From IMG/VR virus record IMGVR_UViG_3300010149_000067, positions 1 to 34,336 of that record: a stretch of DNA of 34,336 bases. The stretch is one strand, 5' to 3'. The DNA comes from a virus. This document shows, piece by piece, positions 16,388 through 23,471 of the stretch (positions are counted from its first letter, which is position 1; each line of letters begins with the position of its first letter). The translations under genes and the position numbers were made by a program. The notes under the pieces were generated by a model, which ran no database searches, was not told the origin of the DNA, and was given only the letters and a program-made list of their open reading frames with translations.

Positions 16388-17484
16388 TCCACGAAAACCC
16401 CAAGTTGTTTGTTGTCATTCTTGGCGACCTTGGCGAGCGTTGCTTTGACGCTTTAGATTCGCGCTTTCCCGCGCTCCAGAATGGCGCACAAGCGTTTTTG
16501 TTTGCTTCCGCTAGTGGGAACAAGGTTGACATATTGAACGCCTCACAATGGGCATCTCATCGCGGGCAAGAGCATTTGACCGCGTGCTTTGATTGTGGTG
16601 ACGAATCGGTTGCGCTGGGCGCGGCTTGCACGGTCGCCCGTCCTTTCACAAGTCGAGGCTATGAGATCGAGCCTGTTTGGGTTCGCGGCAAGATTGAAAA
16701 GCCAAAGCGTATCAAATCCTTTTCCGTTGTTGCAACTCAGGAGGTTGCGCAAGAGGCCGCGATTTTGATCGCGTCGCTGCGAACATTCCACGCCGACCCG
16801 ATTTTTGTTTTCTGCGATGAGGACGCAAAGGCGTTGATCAAGTCGCACAATTTTGACGGCGTAGAGTTCAAGACTGAGGCAGACGAAAAAACACTGGCAG
16901 CGCATAGCGACCGCTTGGCTGGCAAGGTCGCAGCCAAAAACAGCTTTCATCGTGTCGATTGTATCGCCGCGAAAATGGACGCTTGGCAATGGGCGATTGA
17001 TGAAGCGGGCGCGAGTCTATTCCTTGACGCTGATATTGTTGCCGTCTCAAACCTCAACGGCGGAATGCGGGGCGAGGTTATTTTGTCGCCGCACTATCAT
17101 GGCGTTCCGAAGCTGGAACCCGCGCGCGACTTTGGAATTTTTAACGCGGGCTACATCTGGAGCGACCAACCGGACGCACCAAAAGTTTGGCGTGAAATCT
17201 ACGAGGGCAAGTCTAGGTTTTTTGAACAAGAGGGCATGACACTTTTTGCGCAGCACTTTGACGTCAGCTTTTACTCGCCAGATCACAACGTTGGCTTTTG
17301 GCGCGATCCAGATTTTGATTTGAACGTGCGAAGCTGGCACGCGCACATGACCGACGCGCTCGACGAAAAAGCAAACAACGGGTTGCGCGTCAAATACCAA
17401 GAACACCGCAAGCGCGTTTTTGATTGGCTCGAATATCAAGGGCGCGACGATCTGATTGATTTTATCGAATGCGTGAAAAAATAA
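16384..17484 (+). CDS. Glycosyltransferase, GT-A fold
   Basis: 366 aa. Residues about 112-340 look like a nucleotide-sugar transferase: FSVVATQEVAQEAAILIASL at the start, then SLFLDADIVAV with the metal-binding D215-A-D217, followed by FGIFNAGYIWSD and HNVGFW segments typical of GT8-like or capsular transferases. The first 105 residues are an extra domain I do not recognise. It starts in a 4-nt overlap with the tail fibre gene and its end overlaps the sulfotransferase by 16 nt, so the three are probably translated together late in infection. The acceptor could be the virion (fibre) or a host surface glycan. Confidence 0.75.
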   Translation: MIHENPKLFVVILGDLGERCFDALDSRFPALQNGAQAFLFASASGNKVDILNASQWASHRGQEHLTACFDCGDESVALGAACTVARPFTSRGYEIEPVWVRGKIEKPKRIKSFSVVATQEVAQEAAILIASLRTFHADPIFVFCDEDAKALIKSHNFDGVEFKTEADEKTLAAHSDRLAGKVAAKNSFHRVDCIAAKMDAWQWAIDEAGASLFLDADIVAVSNLNGGMRGEVILSPHYHGVPKLEPARDFGIFNAGYIWSDQPDAPKVWREIYEGKSRFFEQEGMTLFAQHFDVSFYSPDHNVGFWRDPDFDLNVRSWHAHMTDALDEKANNGLRVKYQEHRKRVFDWLEYQGRDDLIDFIECVKK

Positions 17485-18170
17485 TCTTTTGCCATTACGG
17501 GAAGGCGGGCGGCGTTTGGGTCAACGAATACTTGTCAAAGATGTTGCGCCGCGAAGGCTACGCAATCCGCAACTCTTTTTATATGGGCCTCGGCAGAGAC
17601 TTCACAGAGGATGAAGTCATGCACGTTGCCAACACCTGCGAAGGCTTCAAAACCTACATTCACCAACAGCACCTTTCTGTCACAAGTAAAGCCTTGTCGC
17701 ACCTGAAGAGCAAAGGCTTTTGGTCTTTCATGTTTTTGCGCCCGCCTGAAGATGTGATTTGTTCAATTTATTTTTGGGCGTTGCGAAAGATTGAGGACGG
17801 CCAGCCTTGCCCGATTGCGCCACACTTAAACCCGACCGCGATCGAGCTTGGCGATTTCTTTGAAGAGGTGTCGAAAAATAAAAAAGCACTCTGGGCGTTG
17901 CCGCCTTGGGTGAATCAAGTTGATAATGTCGCGATGATTTCAGATAATAATTTAAGGGCATTCTTGCGGCAGCATTTCGCGCATGAATACGATCCGGACA
18001 AATACGAATTGAAAGAGCGGCACATGAACAGATCAAGCAATGAAGGCTTTGCAGAGTACGCGAGGCAAGGGCGCATTACATTGGCGCAGCAATCCGCGCT
18101 TGTGGGGTCGGATGAGTTTGCGGAATTTTCAAACCTAGCGCGGAGGCTGGGACATCGGAGGGAATGGTAA
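17469..18170 (+). CDS. Sulfotransferase-like protein (PAPS-dependent type)
   Basis: 233 aa. Two signatures of the sulfotransferase family are visible with correct spacing: the 5'-phosphosulfate loop HYGKAGGVWVN (K12, G14-G15; compare PKTGGTS) and the 3'-phosphate motif FLRPPEDVICSIY with R91 and S99 eight residues apart, as in RDPxxRxxSxY. Length fits the family. Family knowledge: such enzymes transfer sulfate from PAPS to sugar or protein acceptors. The gene is coupled to a glycosyltransferase, suggesting a sulfated glycan product. Acceptor unknown. Confidence 0.7.
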   Translation: MREKIIFCHYGKAGGVWVNEYLSKMLRREGYAIRNSFYMGLGRDFTEDEVMHVANTCEGFKTYIHQQHLSVTSKALSHLKSKGFWSFMFLRPPEDVICSIYFWALRKIEDGQPCPIAPHLNPTAIELGDFFEEVSKNKKALWALPPWVNQVDNVAMISDNNLRAFLRQHFAHEYDPDKYELKERHMNRSSNEGFAEYARQGRITLAQQSALVGSDEFAEFSNLARRLGHRREW

Positions 18171-18383
18171 ATGGATTTGGCAAGCATTATGCAAGCGGGC
18201 TTTGCGATAGCGATCGCGGTTGGCGGGTTTTTCTTTCGGCGAATACAAAGCACGATTGACGATCAAGCTCGCCGTTTGATCGGCCTTGAAATCAAGGTTG
18301 CGAGGCAGGAACAACAAACCGAAAACTTGATTGACAGATTGGATCGAATAGAGCAAAAGATTGATCAGCTACTTAAAACATGA
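18171..18383 (+). CDS. Small membrane protein with coiled coil, lysis block
   Basis: 70 aa. One N-terminal transmembrane segment (about 5-22, SIMQAGFAIAIAVGGFFF), then a charged coiled coil to the end (LEIKVARQEQQTENLIDRLDRIEQKIDQLL). This is the build of several holin-associated or hemolysin-XhlA-like proteins. It starts on the base after the sulfotransferase stop and overlaps the next membrane gene by 4 nt. Confidence 0.6.
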   Translation: MDLASIMQAGFAIAIAVGGFFFRRIQSTIDDQARRLIGLEIKVARQEQQTENLIDRLDRIEQKIDQLLKT

Positions 18384-18577
18384 GTTTCGACCCTATCAAC
18401 GCAAGTGCTGGCTTTTTGGTCGGCGTGACATTGACCGCCCTGCTGTTTTTGCTTTTCGGAATGCTCACGCATTTTTATCAACTGGCGGATCAAGTCCAAG
18501 ACATAATTCAGCAAGTAAAAGGTGATGAAGCCCATGACCCCACAGGAGATCAAGAAAATGGAACAACCGAAAAATGA
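18380..18577 (+). CDS. Small one-TM protein, lysis block
   Basis: 65 aa with one strong transmembrane segment (about 9-30, AGFLVGVTLTALLFLLFGMLTH) and a polar acidic C-terminus. It overlaps the previous gene by 4 nt and runs into the start of the next one. Probably part of the holin/antiholin set; no family recognised. Confidence 0.55.
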   Translation: MSFDPINASAGFLVGVTLTALLFLLFGMLTHFYQLADQVQDIIQQVKGDEAHDPTGDQENGTTEK

Positions 18578-18794
18578 CCCCGCGCGCAAAGGCGCATTCA
18601 CAAGCGAATTTATTTTTGCAATCCTTTCGTGCGTGATGACGCTCGCAATCGTTGGCGGATGGGTAGACCCTGAAGGCGGCGCGAGCATGACCGACAAAAT
18701 CGCCGCAATCGTTGGCGTTGCCCTGACAAGTTGCGGCTACACCTACGGACGTAGCGCGATCAAGCGCGAGCAGATCAAGGCAGACGCTGAATGA
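18558..18794 (+). CDS. Holin candidate with two membrane segments
   Basis: 78 aa. Two hydrophobic stretches (about 17-36, FIFAILSCVMTLAIVGGWV; and about 48-66, IAAIVGVALTSCGYTYG) and a basic, charged tail (KREQIKADAE), the layout of class II holins. I chose the ATG at 18558 because CAGGAG lies about 10 nt upstream; in-frame starts at 18522, 18525 and 18534 would lengthen it to at most 90 aa. Its stop overlaps the next ATG. Confidence 0.6.
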   Translation: MEQPKNDPARKGAFTSEFIFAILSCVMTLAIVGGWVDPEGGASMTDKIAAIVGVALTSCGYTYGRSAIKREQIKADAE

Positions 18795-18940
18795 AATTGC
18801 TTTTGGCTTTCTTCAATTCATTGCTCAATCATTTGACCAATCTGCTGCTGAAAGACAAATCTGCAACCGATGCCACCACTCCTGAAGATATGCGCCGCCG
18901 CTGGGATAATCATGTGCGCGACAGCTTGCGGGACGACTAA
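18791..18940 (+). CDS. 49-aa amphipathic peptide overlapping lipoprotein gene
   Basis: 49 aa: an N-terminal hydrophobic helix (MKLLLAFFNSLLNHLTNLLL) and a highly charged C-terminus (PEDMRRRWDNHVRDSLRDD). It starts in a 4-nt overlap with the holin candidate. The lipoprotein gene begins inside it in the +1 frame, as Rz1 genes begin inside Rz genes, but at 49 aa it lacks the long periplasmic coiled coil of a normal inner spanin. Possibly an antiholin or a reduced spanin partner. Confidence 0.5.
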   Translation: MKLLLAFFNSLLNHLTNLLLKDKSATDATTPEDMRRRWDNHVRDSLRDD

Positions 18941-19097
18941 AGTCGTTTTCGTCGATACCCAAGCCGACCTTGTGAGACTCGGCCCAGACGTGCGCGGCAC
19001 GGTGTACGTCAACCGAGGCGGCGAATGGATTAAATCAAAAAACAAAGTGACCTTGCCCGAAGGCTGGGTTGCTGGCCCCTTACCAAAAAATGATTAA
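18870..19097 (+). CDS. Lipoprotein in lysis block
   Basis: 75 aa with a signal sequence and lipobox ending ATAC-G (Cys20), so the mature protein would be lipidated at that Cys and anchored in a membrane. The mature part is small and beta-like (KVVFVDTQADLVRLGPDVRG, then a GGEWIKSK segment and LPEGWVAGPL). It starts 79 nt inside the preceding frame. It is a candidate outer-membrane partner in lysis, but it is not Pro-rich like classical Rz1. Confidence 0.65.
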   Translation: MPPLLKICAAAGIIMCATACGTTKVVFVDTQADLVRLGPDVRGTVYVNRGGEWIKSKNKVTLPEGWVAGPLPKND

Positions 19098-19194
19098 GTT
19101 TTTGACCTATTGCTTTTGTCTACTTGTCCCCGCCTCGTTTCTCGCGGGCTTGATCGCAAGCGCGATCTTGCTCTGGCGCGCTGTTCTTAATTAG
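19090..19194 (+). CDS. Possible 34-aa membrane peptide
   Basis: 34 aa with one membrane helix (CFCLLVPASFLAGLIASAIL). The ATG overlaps the lipoprotein stop by 8 nt. Its small size makes it uncertain, but the dense overlapping arrangement of this block and the hydrophobic character support it. Confidence 0.4.
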   Translation: MIKFLTYCFCLLVPASFLAGLIASAILLWRAVLN

Positions 19195-19214
19195 GACAAA
19201 CCGCCCAAGGGTGG

Positions 19215-19976
19215 ATGGGCAAGGCGTGGAAAAAATTCGTTGCCGTTGGGGATAATCACGGCGCACTGATCGACCAAGACACTGCGCGCGCGGTGTTGAA
19301 GTTTTGCGATCATTGGAAACCTGACGCGCGCATTCATCTCGGCGATTGTTTTGACTTCGCAAGCCTCCGCGCTGGAATCAATCCAGACTCTGACGGCGTT
19401 GCGTGCGACGATCTCAGCGAGGATTTATTTCAGGGGTTCAAATTCTTGGAGCAGTTCAGGCCGCACGTTTATCTTGTCGGAAATCACGAGGACAGGCTTT
19501 GGCGGATTGCCTCAAGTCACACTCAAGGCGTGATGCGTTACGCTGCGCGCGATGTGATCGACCGAATCGAAAAACAGTGTAAGCGGATGCGCTGCAAGTT
19601 GTACCTGTACCATGCAGAGAACGGAGTTCATCACGAGGCAAATGGCAAGCTGGCTTTCGCGCACGGATACAGTGCCAACCAAAACGCCGTCAAGGAACAT
19701 GCCACACATTTCGCATCTGAAGGCGGCAGCGTTATCATCGGCCACTTGCACCGCGTAGAAATCCAAACAGGCAAACGCAAAGGCGGCACTCATGGATATT
19801 CTGCGGGATGCCTCGCAAACTTCGCCTCAATGGACTACGCCAAGAACAGGCTGGCAACGGCAGGTTGGGAAAACGCTTTTGCGTTTGGCGTGTGGAAAGG
19901 TGAGACTGCAAACGTGTGGATCGCGCGCAAGTGCGGCCCGCGCTGGTTACTGCCGACAGGCGTGGAGGAGTTTTAA
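19215..19976 (+). CDS. Calcineurin-like metallophosphoesterase
   Basis: 253 aa. The metal-binding motifs are complete and in order: GDNHG (D13, H15), LGDCFD (D44), GNHED (N90-H91-E92), H150 and IIGHLHR (H177, H179). Family enzymes hydrolyse phosphomono- or diesters using two metal ions. No membrane segment or signal is visible, so it should be cytoplasmic. It lies at the end of the late/lysis block, 2 nt before the next gene. Substrate cannot be told. A GGACAAAC element lies 20 nt before the ATG, in frame with it. Confidence 0.85.
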   Translation: MGKAWKKFVAVGDNHGALIDQDTARAVLKFCDHWKPDARIHLGDCFDFASLRAGINPDSDGVACDDLSEDLFQGFKFLEQFRPHVYLVGNHEDRLWRIASSHTQGVMRYAARDVIDRIEKQCKRMRCKLYLYHAENGVHHEANGKLAFAHGYSANQNAVKEHATHFASEGGSVIIGHLHRVEIQTGKRKGGTHGYSAGCLANFASMDYAKNRLATAGWENAFAFGVWKGETANVWIARKCGPRWLLPTGVEEF

Positions 19977-19978
19977 CA

Positions 19979-20215
19979 ATGGACAAAAAGACCGCTTCAA
20001 AATTTGCGCAAGCACTTGGCTCGATTGGCAAGGCCGACGTGATCCCTGAAGGCTGGGCGACCGCAAGAGACATTGCCGAAAGCCAAGACGTTTCAATGCC
20101 GCACATGCAAAAAAAGATTCGTGTGCTTGTCGAGTCAGGCAAAGCAGAAATGAAGAGGTTTAAAATTGAAACCTCGCGCGGCTTTTATCCCGTGCCGCAT
20201 TACCGAATCAAATGA
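19979..20215 (+). CDS. Small winged-helix DNA-binding candidate
   Basis: 78 aa. Residues 28-78 read as helix-turn-helix plus wing: ATARDIAESQDVSMPHMQKKIRVLV, then GKAEMKRFKIETSRGFYPVPHYRI. Such small winged-helix proteins bind DNA or act as phage regulators. It starts 3 nt after the phosphoesterase stop and overlaps the next gene by 4 nt. It is one possible ligand for the palindromic operators in the promoter cassettes, but nothing in the sequence proves that. Confidence 0.6.
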   Translation: MDKKTASKFAQALGSIGKADVIPEGWATARDIAESQDVSMPHMQKKIRVLVESGKAEMKRFKIETSRGFYPVPHYRIK

Positions 20216-20466
20216 AACGCTTGCCGCCCATTGGAACGCTTGCCCGTTTTCATTGGGATGATATTTGCGCGCACACAAACGCACTCGCCAGCGAGGCCAA
20301 GGTTTGCCGCTGCGTGACGATCGGATTGTTGCACGCAGCAAAGCGCGATCACATCGTTGTTGCAACTTCACTTTTTGAGGGCGACCAAAAAGGGCCAGAG
20401 GCTTGCGGCGATTTTGTCGCAATCCCGCGCGGAGTGCTGCGCAAGATTGAGCCAATCAAAAGCTGA
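20212..20466 (+). CDS. Small protein, unknown
   Basis: 84 aa, starting in a 4-nt overlap. Two beta stretches (CRCVTIGLLHAAKRDHIVVATSLF and DFVAIPRGVLRKIEPI) suggest a compact beta-rich fold. No family named. The stop is followed by a C9 run and promoter cassette 3. Confidence 0.6.
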   Translation: MKRLPPIGTLARFHWDDICAHTNALASEAKVCRCVTIGLLHAAKRDHIVVATSLFEGDQKGPEACGDFVAIPRGVLRKIEPIKS

Positions 20467-20481
20467 CCCCCCCCCGTTTGA

Positions 20482-20570
20482 CCCTGAAAAAACAGGGCCA
20501 AAAACTTTTTTCAAAAAAAGTGAAATAAACCCTTTACACACTGGCGGCTTGCCTGTACGCTGTAAGCACA
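20482..20570 (+). promoter_or_regulatory. Repeat-family promoter cassette 3
   Basis: Hairpin CCCTG-A6-CAGGG (20482-20497), two A-rich tracts, GTGAAA, -35 TTTACA (20533-20538), 17-nt spacer with the operator right half intact and left half changed (ACTGGCGGCTTGC, 20540-20552), -10 TACGCT (20556-20561), then exactly 9 nt to the ATG at 20571. The hairpin is followed by A rather than T, so it is not a terminator for + strand transcripts. Confidence 0.75.
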
Positions 20571-20912
20571 ATGAAGGCAGCAAACAACAAACTCCAAGCA
20601 ACCAAATCCGACAACAACCGCGTGAAGGTCGGCCACTCCCTAACCTTCAGCTTTGGCGAATACGACAACACCGTGATCGCGCTGGCTGGCGAAAAATACT
20701 TGCGCCACAAGCTCGGCCTTGATTGCGATGACAAGGCTTTCAATCTCTTGTGCGATATTCAAGAGGTTGAGTCCATCAACCCAATCCACTGGCGCGAGCT
20801 TACGGAATCAGAGCAACGCGCTTTTTCTGAGGAAATGGAATATCACGTCGCCGTCGATGAAATGGAGCAGCAGCAGTATCATCAAGCGATCGGCCTTGCT
20901 GAAGGAATCTAG
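20571..20912 (+). CDS. Early protein, unknown
   Basis: 113 aa, first gene behind promoter cassette 3, with a polar Asn/Lys-rich start (MKAANNKLQATKSDNNR) comparable to other promoter-proximal genes. The central part is mixed alpha/beta and the C-terminal third is acidic helix (SEEMEYHVAVDEMEQQQYHQA). No family recognised. Confidence 0.65.
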   Translation: MKAANNKLQATKSDNNRVKVGHSLTFSFGEYDNTVIALAGEKYLRHKLGLDCDDKAFNLLCDIQEVESINPIHWRELTESEQRAFSEEMEYHVAVDEMEQQQYHQAIGLAEGI

Positions 20913-20947
20913 TAACAAACCCAAACCCAAACAGGAGCATAAAGACA

Positions 20948-21277
20948 ATGAGAATACAAAACCAATTCGGAGCAATGGAACAGAACCCAATCAGCGATCA
21001 ACAACTGGCCGACCGCAAGAAAGTCAAGCGGCACGTCGATTGGACAGAGCGCGGCCTTGTGATTGACCGGATCAGATTGATTGGCGACCCGTCCCCGTTC
21101 ATGCCTTTCTACGATGTGAGTTATTGCACCGGACACATCAACGGCGAACCTGTCAAAGTGAGTTTGCCGTTTTCCCAAGTGCCGAAGAAATACAAAACAT
21201 TTTTATATCAAGAGGCAAAAAAGACGGGCCAATTTATCAACGGCATATTTGACCCCGCAACCGTTTCGATCCTGTAA
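20948..21277 (+). CDS. Early protein, unknown
   Basis: 109 aa, second gene of the cassette-3 operon. The spacer before it is CA-rich (AAACCCAAACCCAAACAGGA) and ends in AAAGACAATG; an AGGAG lies 14 nt upstream of the ATG, further than optimal. The protein has a charged helical start and a beta-rich middle (WTERGLVIDRIRLIGDP, FYDVSYCTGHINGEPVKVSL). No family recognised. Confidence 0.65.
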   Translation: MRIQNQFGAMEQNPISDQQLADRKKVKRHVDWTERGLVIDRIRLIGDPSPFMPFYDVSYCTGHINGEPVKVSLPFSQVPKKYKTFLYQEAKKTGQFINGIFDPATVSIL

Positions 21278-21296
21278 CCCCAAACACAAACGACCA

Positions 21297-21593
21297 ATGC
21301 AAAAAGAAATCACCAAGAACGGGTTGCGCATCCTGCGCGAAGAGATCAACGGATTCCAGATTTGGGAAACCATACCGCGCCGCAATCATATCGGCGGAGT
21401 CATGCGCGAGGTTGGCGACGCCGTAACGATCGACGGCGAGGCGTTCACAGTGACCGACCTCGCCGAAGCTGGGGCGCGTTGCCAGATCACAACCAAGCGC
21501 GTTGTGGACTACGAAACCGTAGCGGGCAAGCGCGTCCACTTCACAACGACCAAAGGCAAGACCGCCCTCGTGTCGCTCTACAAATACCCCTGA
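21297..21593 (+). CDS. Early beta-rich protein, unknown
   Basis: 98 aa from the ATG at 21297; an in-frame non-ATG start further upstream would overlap the previous gene. Strongly beta-patterned (GLRILREEINGFQIWETIP, VGDAVTIDGEAFTVTDL, VHFTTTKGKTALVSLYKYP). It sits behind an SD-less CA-rich leader (CAAACACAAACGACC). Its stop codon is part of the hairpin of promoter cassette 4. No family recognised. Confidence 0.65.
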   Translation: MQKEITKNGLRILREEINGFQIWETIPRRNHIGGVMREVGDAVTIDGEAFTVTDLAEAGARCQITTKRVVDYETVAGKRVHFTTTKGKTALVSLYKYP

Positions 21594-21675
21594 AAAAACA
21601 GGGCCAAAAATTATTTGAAAAAAAATAAAAAAAACGCTGGACAGATTACAGGCAAGCGGCTAGAGTGTACGAACA
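21588..21675 (+). promoter_or_regulatory. Repeat-family promoter cassette 4
   Basis: Hairpin CCCTG-A6-CAGGG (21588-21603) overlapping the previous stop, long A-tracts, -35 TGGACA (21638-21643), 17-nt spacer, -10 TAGAGT (21661-21666), then 9 nt to the ATG at 21676. The operator GCAAGCGGC (left half, centre and start of right half) begins at 21652 and runs into the -10, so it is shifted about 7 nt relative to the other copies. A second register, ATTACA (21645) / TACGAA (21668), keeps the usual operator position but has a poorer -10. Confidence 0.65.
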
Positions 21676-21897
21676 ATGAGCAACGCAAAAAACAAAGTCG
21701 AAGAGATCAAGAACACAATCCGCAACCGTGTCGCGCAGGGTGCAAACCTGAGCGCGCTTATTGACTTGGCCCATCTGCGAGCCGAGGCAACCAACGGCGG
21801 CGACGCCAAGCTGGTTCGCGCTTGCTTGCTCGATGTTTTTCAAGAGGTAAACGGAGAGCAAGCAGTTGATGCCCTACTTGAAAAGCTGGGAATGTAA
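21676..21897 (+). CDS. Small early helical protein, unknown
   Basis: 73 aa, almost entirely helical (MSNAKNKVEEIKNTIRNRV; LSALIDLAHLRAEA; LLDVFQEVNGEQAVDALLEKL). First gene behind promoter cassette 4, with the same polar, Asn/Lys-rich first residues. No family recognised. Confidence 0.6.
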   Translation: MSNAKNKVEEIKNTIRNRVAQGANLSALIDLAHLRAEATNGGDAKLVRACLLDVFQEVNGEQAVDALLEKLGM

Positions 21898-21932
21898 ACC
21901 AAACCAAAACCTAAACCCAAAAGCATAAGACA

Positions 21933-22766
21933 ATGAAACAAATCCAACAAATCCAATCGGATCAAGACCAGATCAAGGGCGCAATGAGCCAAGTGCGCAA
22001 CCGAGTGCAAAACGTTTTCTATTTAGATTTGCCACGCGGCCCAATTTACAATCACCCGCAATCTGGTTTCCCTGTTCAGGATCGCATCGCCCCAGACGGC
22101 ACAAGCTCGGAGGCTTTAACAGAATGCTATTACTCCAATTTCAACAGCACGGAGAAAAGCCTTTTGCGCTGGCTCGCCAAATGGGAAAAGGCTGCGGGCG
22201 TTGACGCGCTCGCGCCATACGCTGAAAAGCTGAAAGCACTGCAAGCCGATCTTGAAGCCAGCAAAAAAGAACTGGCCGAAACTCGCGCCGCAATCAAAGA
22301 GGCCAAAGCATTAAAGGCCGCAGTCAAGCAAGGCTTGCTTACTGGCCCGCTCGGCGAATGCCTTAAAGACTTCCGCCCCGAATACGTCGCAAGATGCCTT
22401 GCCGTTTACGATATGCCAGACGGTGACGGTTACGAAAAAGAGGTTGTGAAATACGATCGCTCGTATCAAAACAAAATCCGCGAAACCGTCTTTGTCAAAA
22501 AGGGATCGGGCGAATGGGAACGCAAAAAGGCGGAGGTTATCGAGTGCGCAAATCATTCTGTTGATGCCTACATTTACAAGCTGGCCGAAAAGATCGGCAA
22601 GAAAGTCACAGCCGCCAGCATCAAGGGCAGCTTGTGGGATCACTCAATCCTGACCGTCACTTGCGAGGGCGGCGAGGTGCAGCAGTGGCGCACTCAGTGC
22701 ATCATAAATGCGCGCTACGAATACAACACCATTTTCAACCAGTGGCCCACACGCCGAATCGACTAG
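21933..22766 (+). CDS. Early protein with central coiled coil, unknown
   Basis: 277 aa. Residues about 85-135 form a strong coiled coil (YAEKLKALQADLEASKKELA and the following heptads). The C-terminal third is mixed alpha/beta with conserved-looking aromatic and Cys residues (LTVTCEGGEVQQWRTQC). The leader is CA-rich and ends AGCATAAGACAATG without a Shine-Dalgarno site. Largest gene of this early unit and followed by a strong hairpin. Function unknown. Confidence 0.7.
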   Translation: MKQIQQIQSDQDQIKGAMSQVRNRVQNVFYLDLPRGPIYNHPQSGFPVQDRIAPDGTSSEALTECYYSNFNSTEKSLLRWLAKWEKAAGVDALAPYAEKLKALQADLEASKKELAETRAAIKEAKALKAAVKQGLLTGPLGECLKDFRPEYVARCLAVYDMPDGDGYEKEVVKYDRSYQNKIRETVFVKKGSGEWERKKAEVIECANHSVDAYIYKLAEKIGKKVTAASIKGSLWDHSILTVTCEGGEVQQWRTQCIINARYEYNTIFNQWPTRRID

Positions 22767-22772
22767 GCAAAC

Positions 22773-22795
22773 GGGGGGCGGCCTAGCCGCCCCCC
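22773..22795 (+). terminator. Strong GC hairpin, probable terminator
   Basis: Perfect 10-bp stem GGGGGGCGGC / GCCGCCCCCC with loop CTA, followed by TTAAAA. It ends the operon of the coiled-coil protein. The T-tail is only two bases, so termination may be partial or need a factor, or the hairpin may protect the 3' end of the mRNA. Confidence 0.6.
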
Positions 22796-22800
22796 TTAAA

Positions 22801-22888
22801 AGCCCACAAAAACAGGCTCGAAAAAAAATCGAAAAAAGTGAGAAACAGAGTTGACAGGCAAGCGGCTTGCGATTAGGGTAAACCCACA
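22801..22888 (+). promoter_or_regulatory. Repeat-family promoter cassette 5 (perfect palindrome)
   Basis: A-tracts, GTGAGA, consensus -35 TTGACA (22851-22856), 17-nt spacer holding the only perfect 13-bp operator GCAAGCGGCTTGC (22858-22870), -10 TAGGGT (22874-22879), then 9 nt to the ATG at 22889. The upstream hairpin is altered (AGCC...GGCT). This copy best defines the operator. Confidence 0.8.
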
Positions 22889-23431
22889 ATGAACGACGCA
22901 AACAACAACAGCAACCAAATCACCAAGCAAGACCTCGACGATCTGAAGATCGACAAAAGCAAGCCGATCCGGATCGTCAAGGTCAAGACGCCAGAAAGCA
23001 ACGTTGCCGCCGCTGGCCGTTGGGTGAGGGGCGGCGTTTCCTCTCACCTGACGCACGGCAGCGGTCGCCAAAAAACGGTTTGCACCTCCGCTGTGCTGGC
23101 TAACTTCAACATCTCGCCAGACTCTTACCATTACAGCGAAAACCGCTCGACGGTTATCGGCGTGTTGCGCCGCAATCGCTGGGCCGTTCGCTCTCGCAAG
23201 TCGGCCTTGAAGGTCGGCAAGGGCAAGCATCCAAGCGTCGGCCAAATCCGCGCAAGCATTCGCAAGCTGGATGCCCCAAGCACTGCGCGTTTTTATGTCA
23301 GCATCAAGGGGCACGCGATGCTTCTTGATTACCAAGGCCGCACCATTGTTGACACTGCCCCGCGCGCCAGAGATCGCCGCCCCGTGCTCGACGTTGCGCT
23401 TGTCGATCGCCAAGAGAATATCAACGACTAA
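22889..23431 (+). CDS. Papain-like cysteine peptidase candidate 1
   Basis: 180 aa. A possible Cys-His-Asp triad is C65 (KTVCTSAVLANFNI), H142 (YVSIKGHAMLLDYQG) and D155 (TIVDTAPRARDRRPV), in the order and spacing of small papain-fold or C39-like phage proteins. The first 20 residues are the Asn-rich leader (MNDANNNSNQ). The protein two genes downstream has the same layout, which strengthens the call. Substrate unknown; a host-directed protease or amidohydrolase role is inference. Confidence 0.5.
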   Translation: MNDANNNSNQITKQDLDDLKIDKSKPIRIVKVKTPESNVAAAGRWVRGGVSSHLTHGSGRQKTVCTSAVLANFNISPDSYHYSENRSTVIGVLRRNRWAVRSRKSALKVGKGKHPSVGQIRASIRKLDAPSTARFYVSIKGHAMLLDYQGRTIVDTAPRARDRRPVLDVALVDRQENIND

Positions 23432-23471
23432 TCCAAACCCAAACCCAAAACCTCAAACACACATACAGACA

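Noticed and set aside
19215-19976. Metallophosphoesterase as a PAP-recycling enzyme for the sulfotransferase
   Set aside because: Attractive because sulfation releases PAP, but known PAP phosphatases belong to other families (CysQ, NrnA) and nothing in this sequence points to PAP.
20482-20497. CCCTG-A6-CAGGG hairpins as terminators
   Set aside because: They are followed by A-runs, not T-runs, on the + strand, and short stems with A loops are unlikely to terminate.
22796-23413. Minus-strand frame of 205 codons
   Set aside because: Overlaps a promoter cassette and a + strand gene with better start context; no domain.
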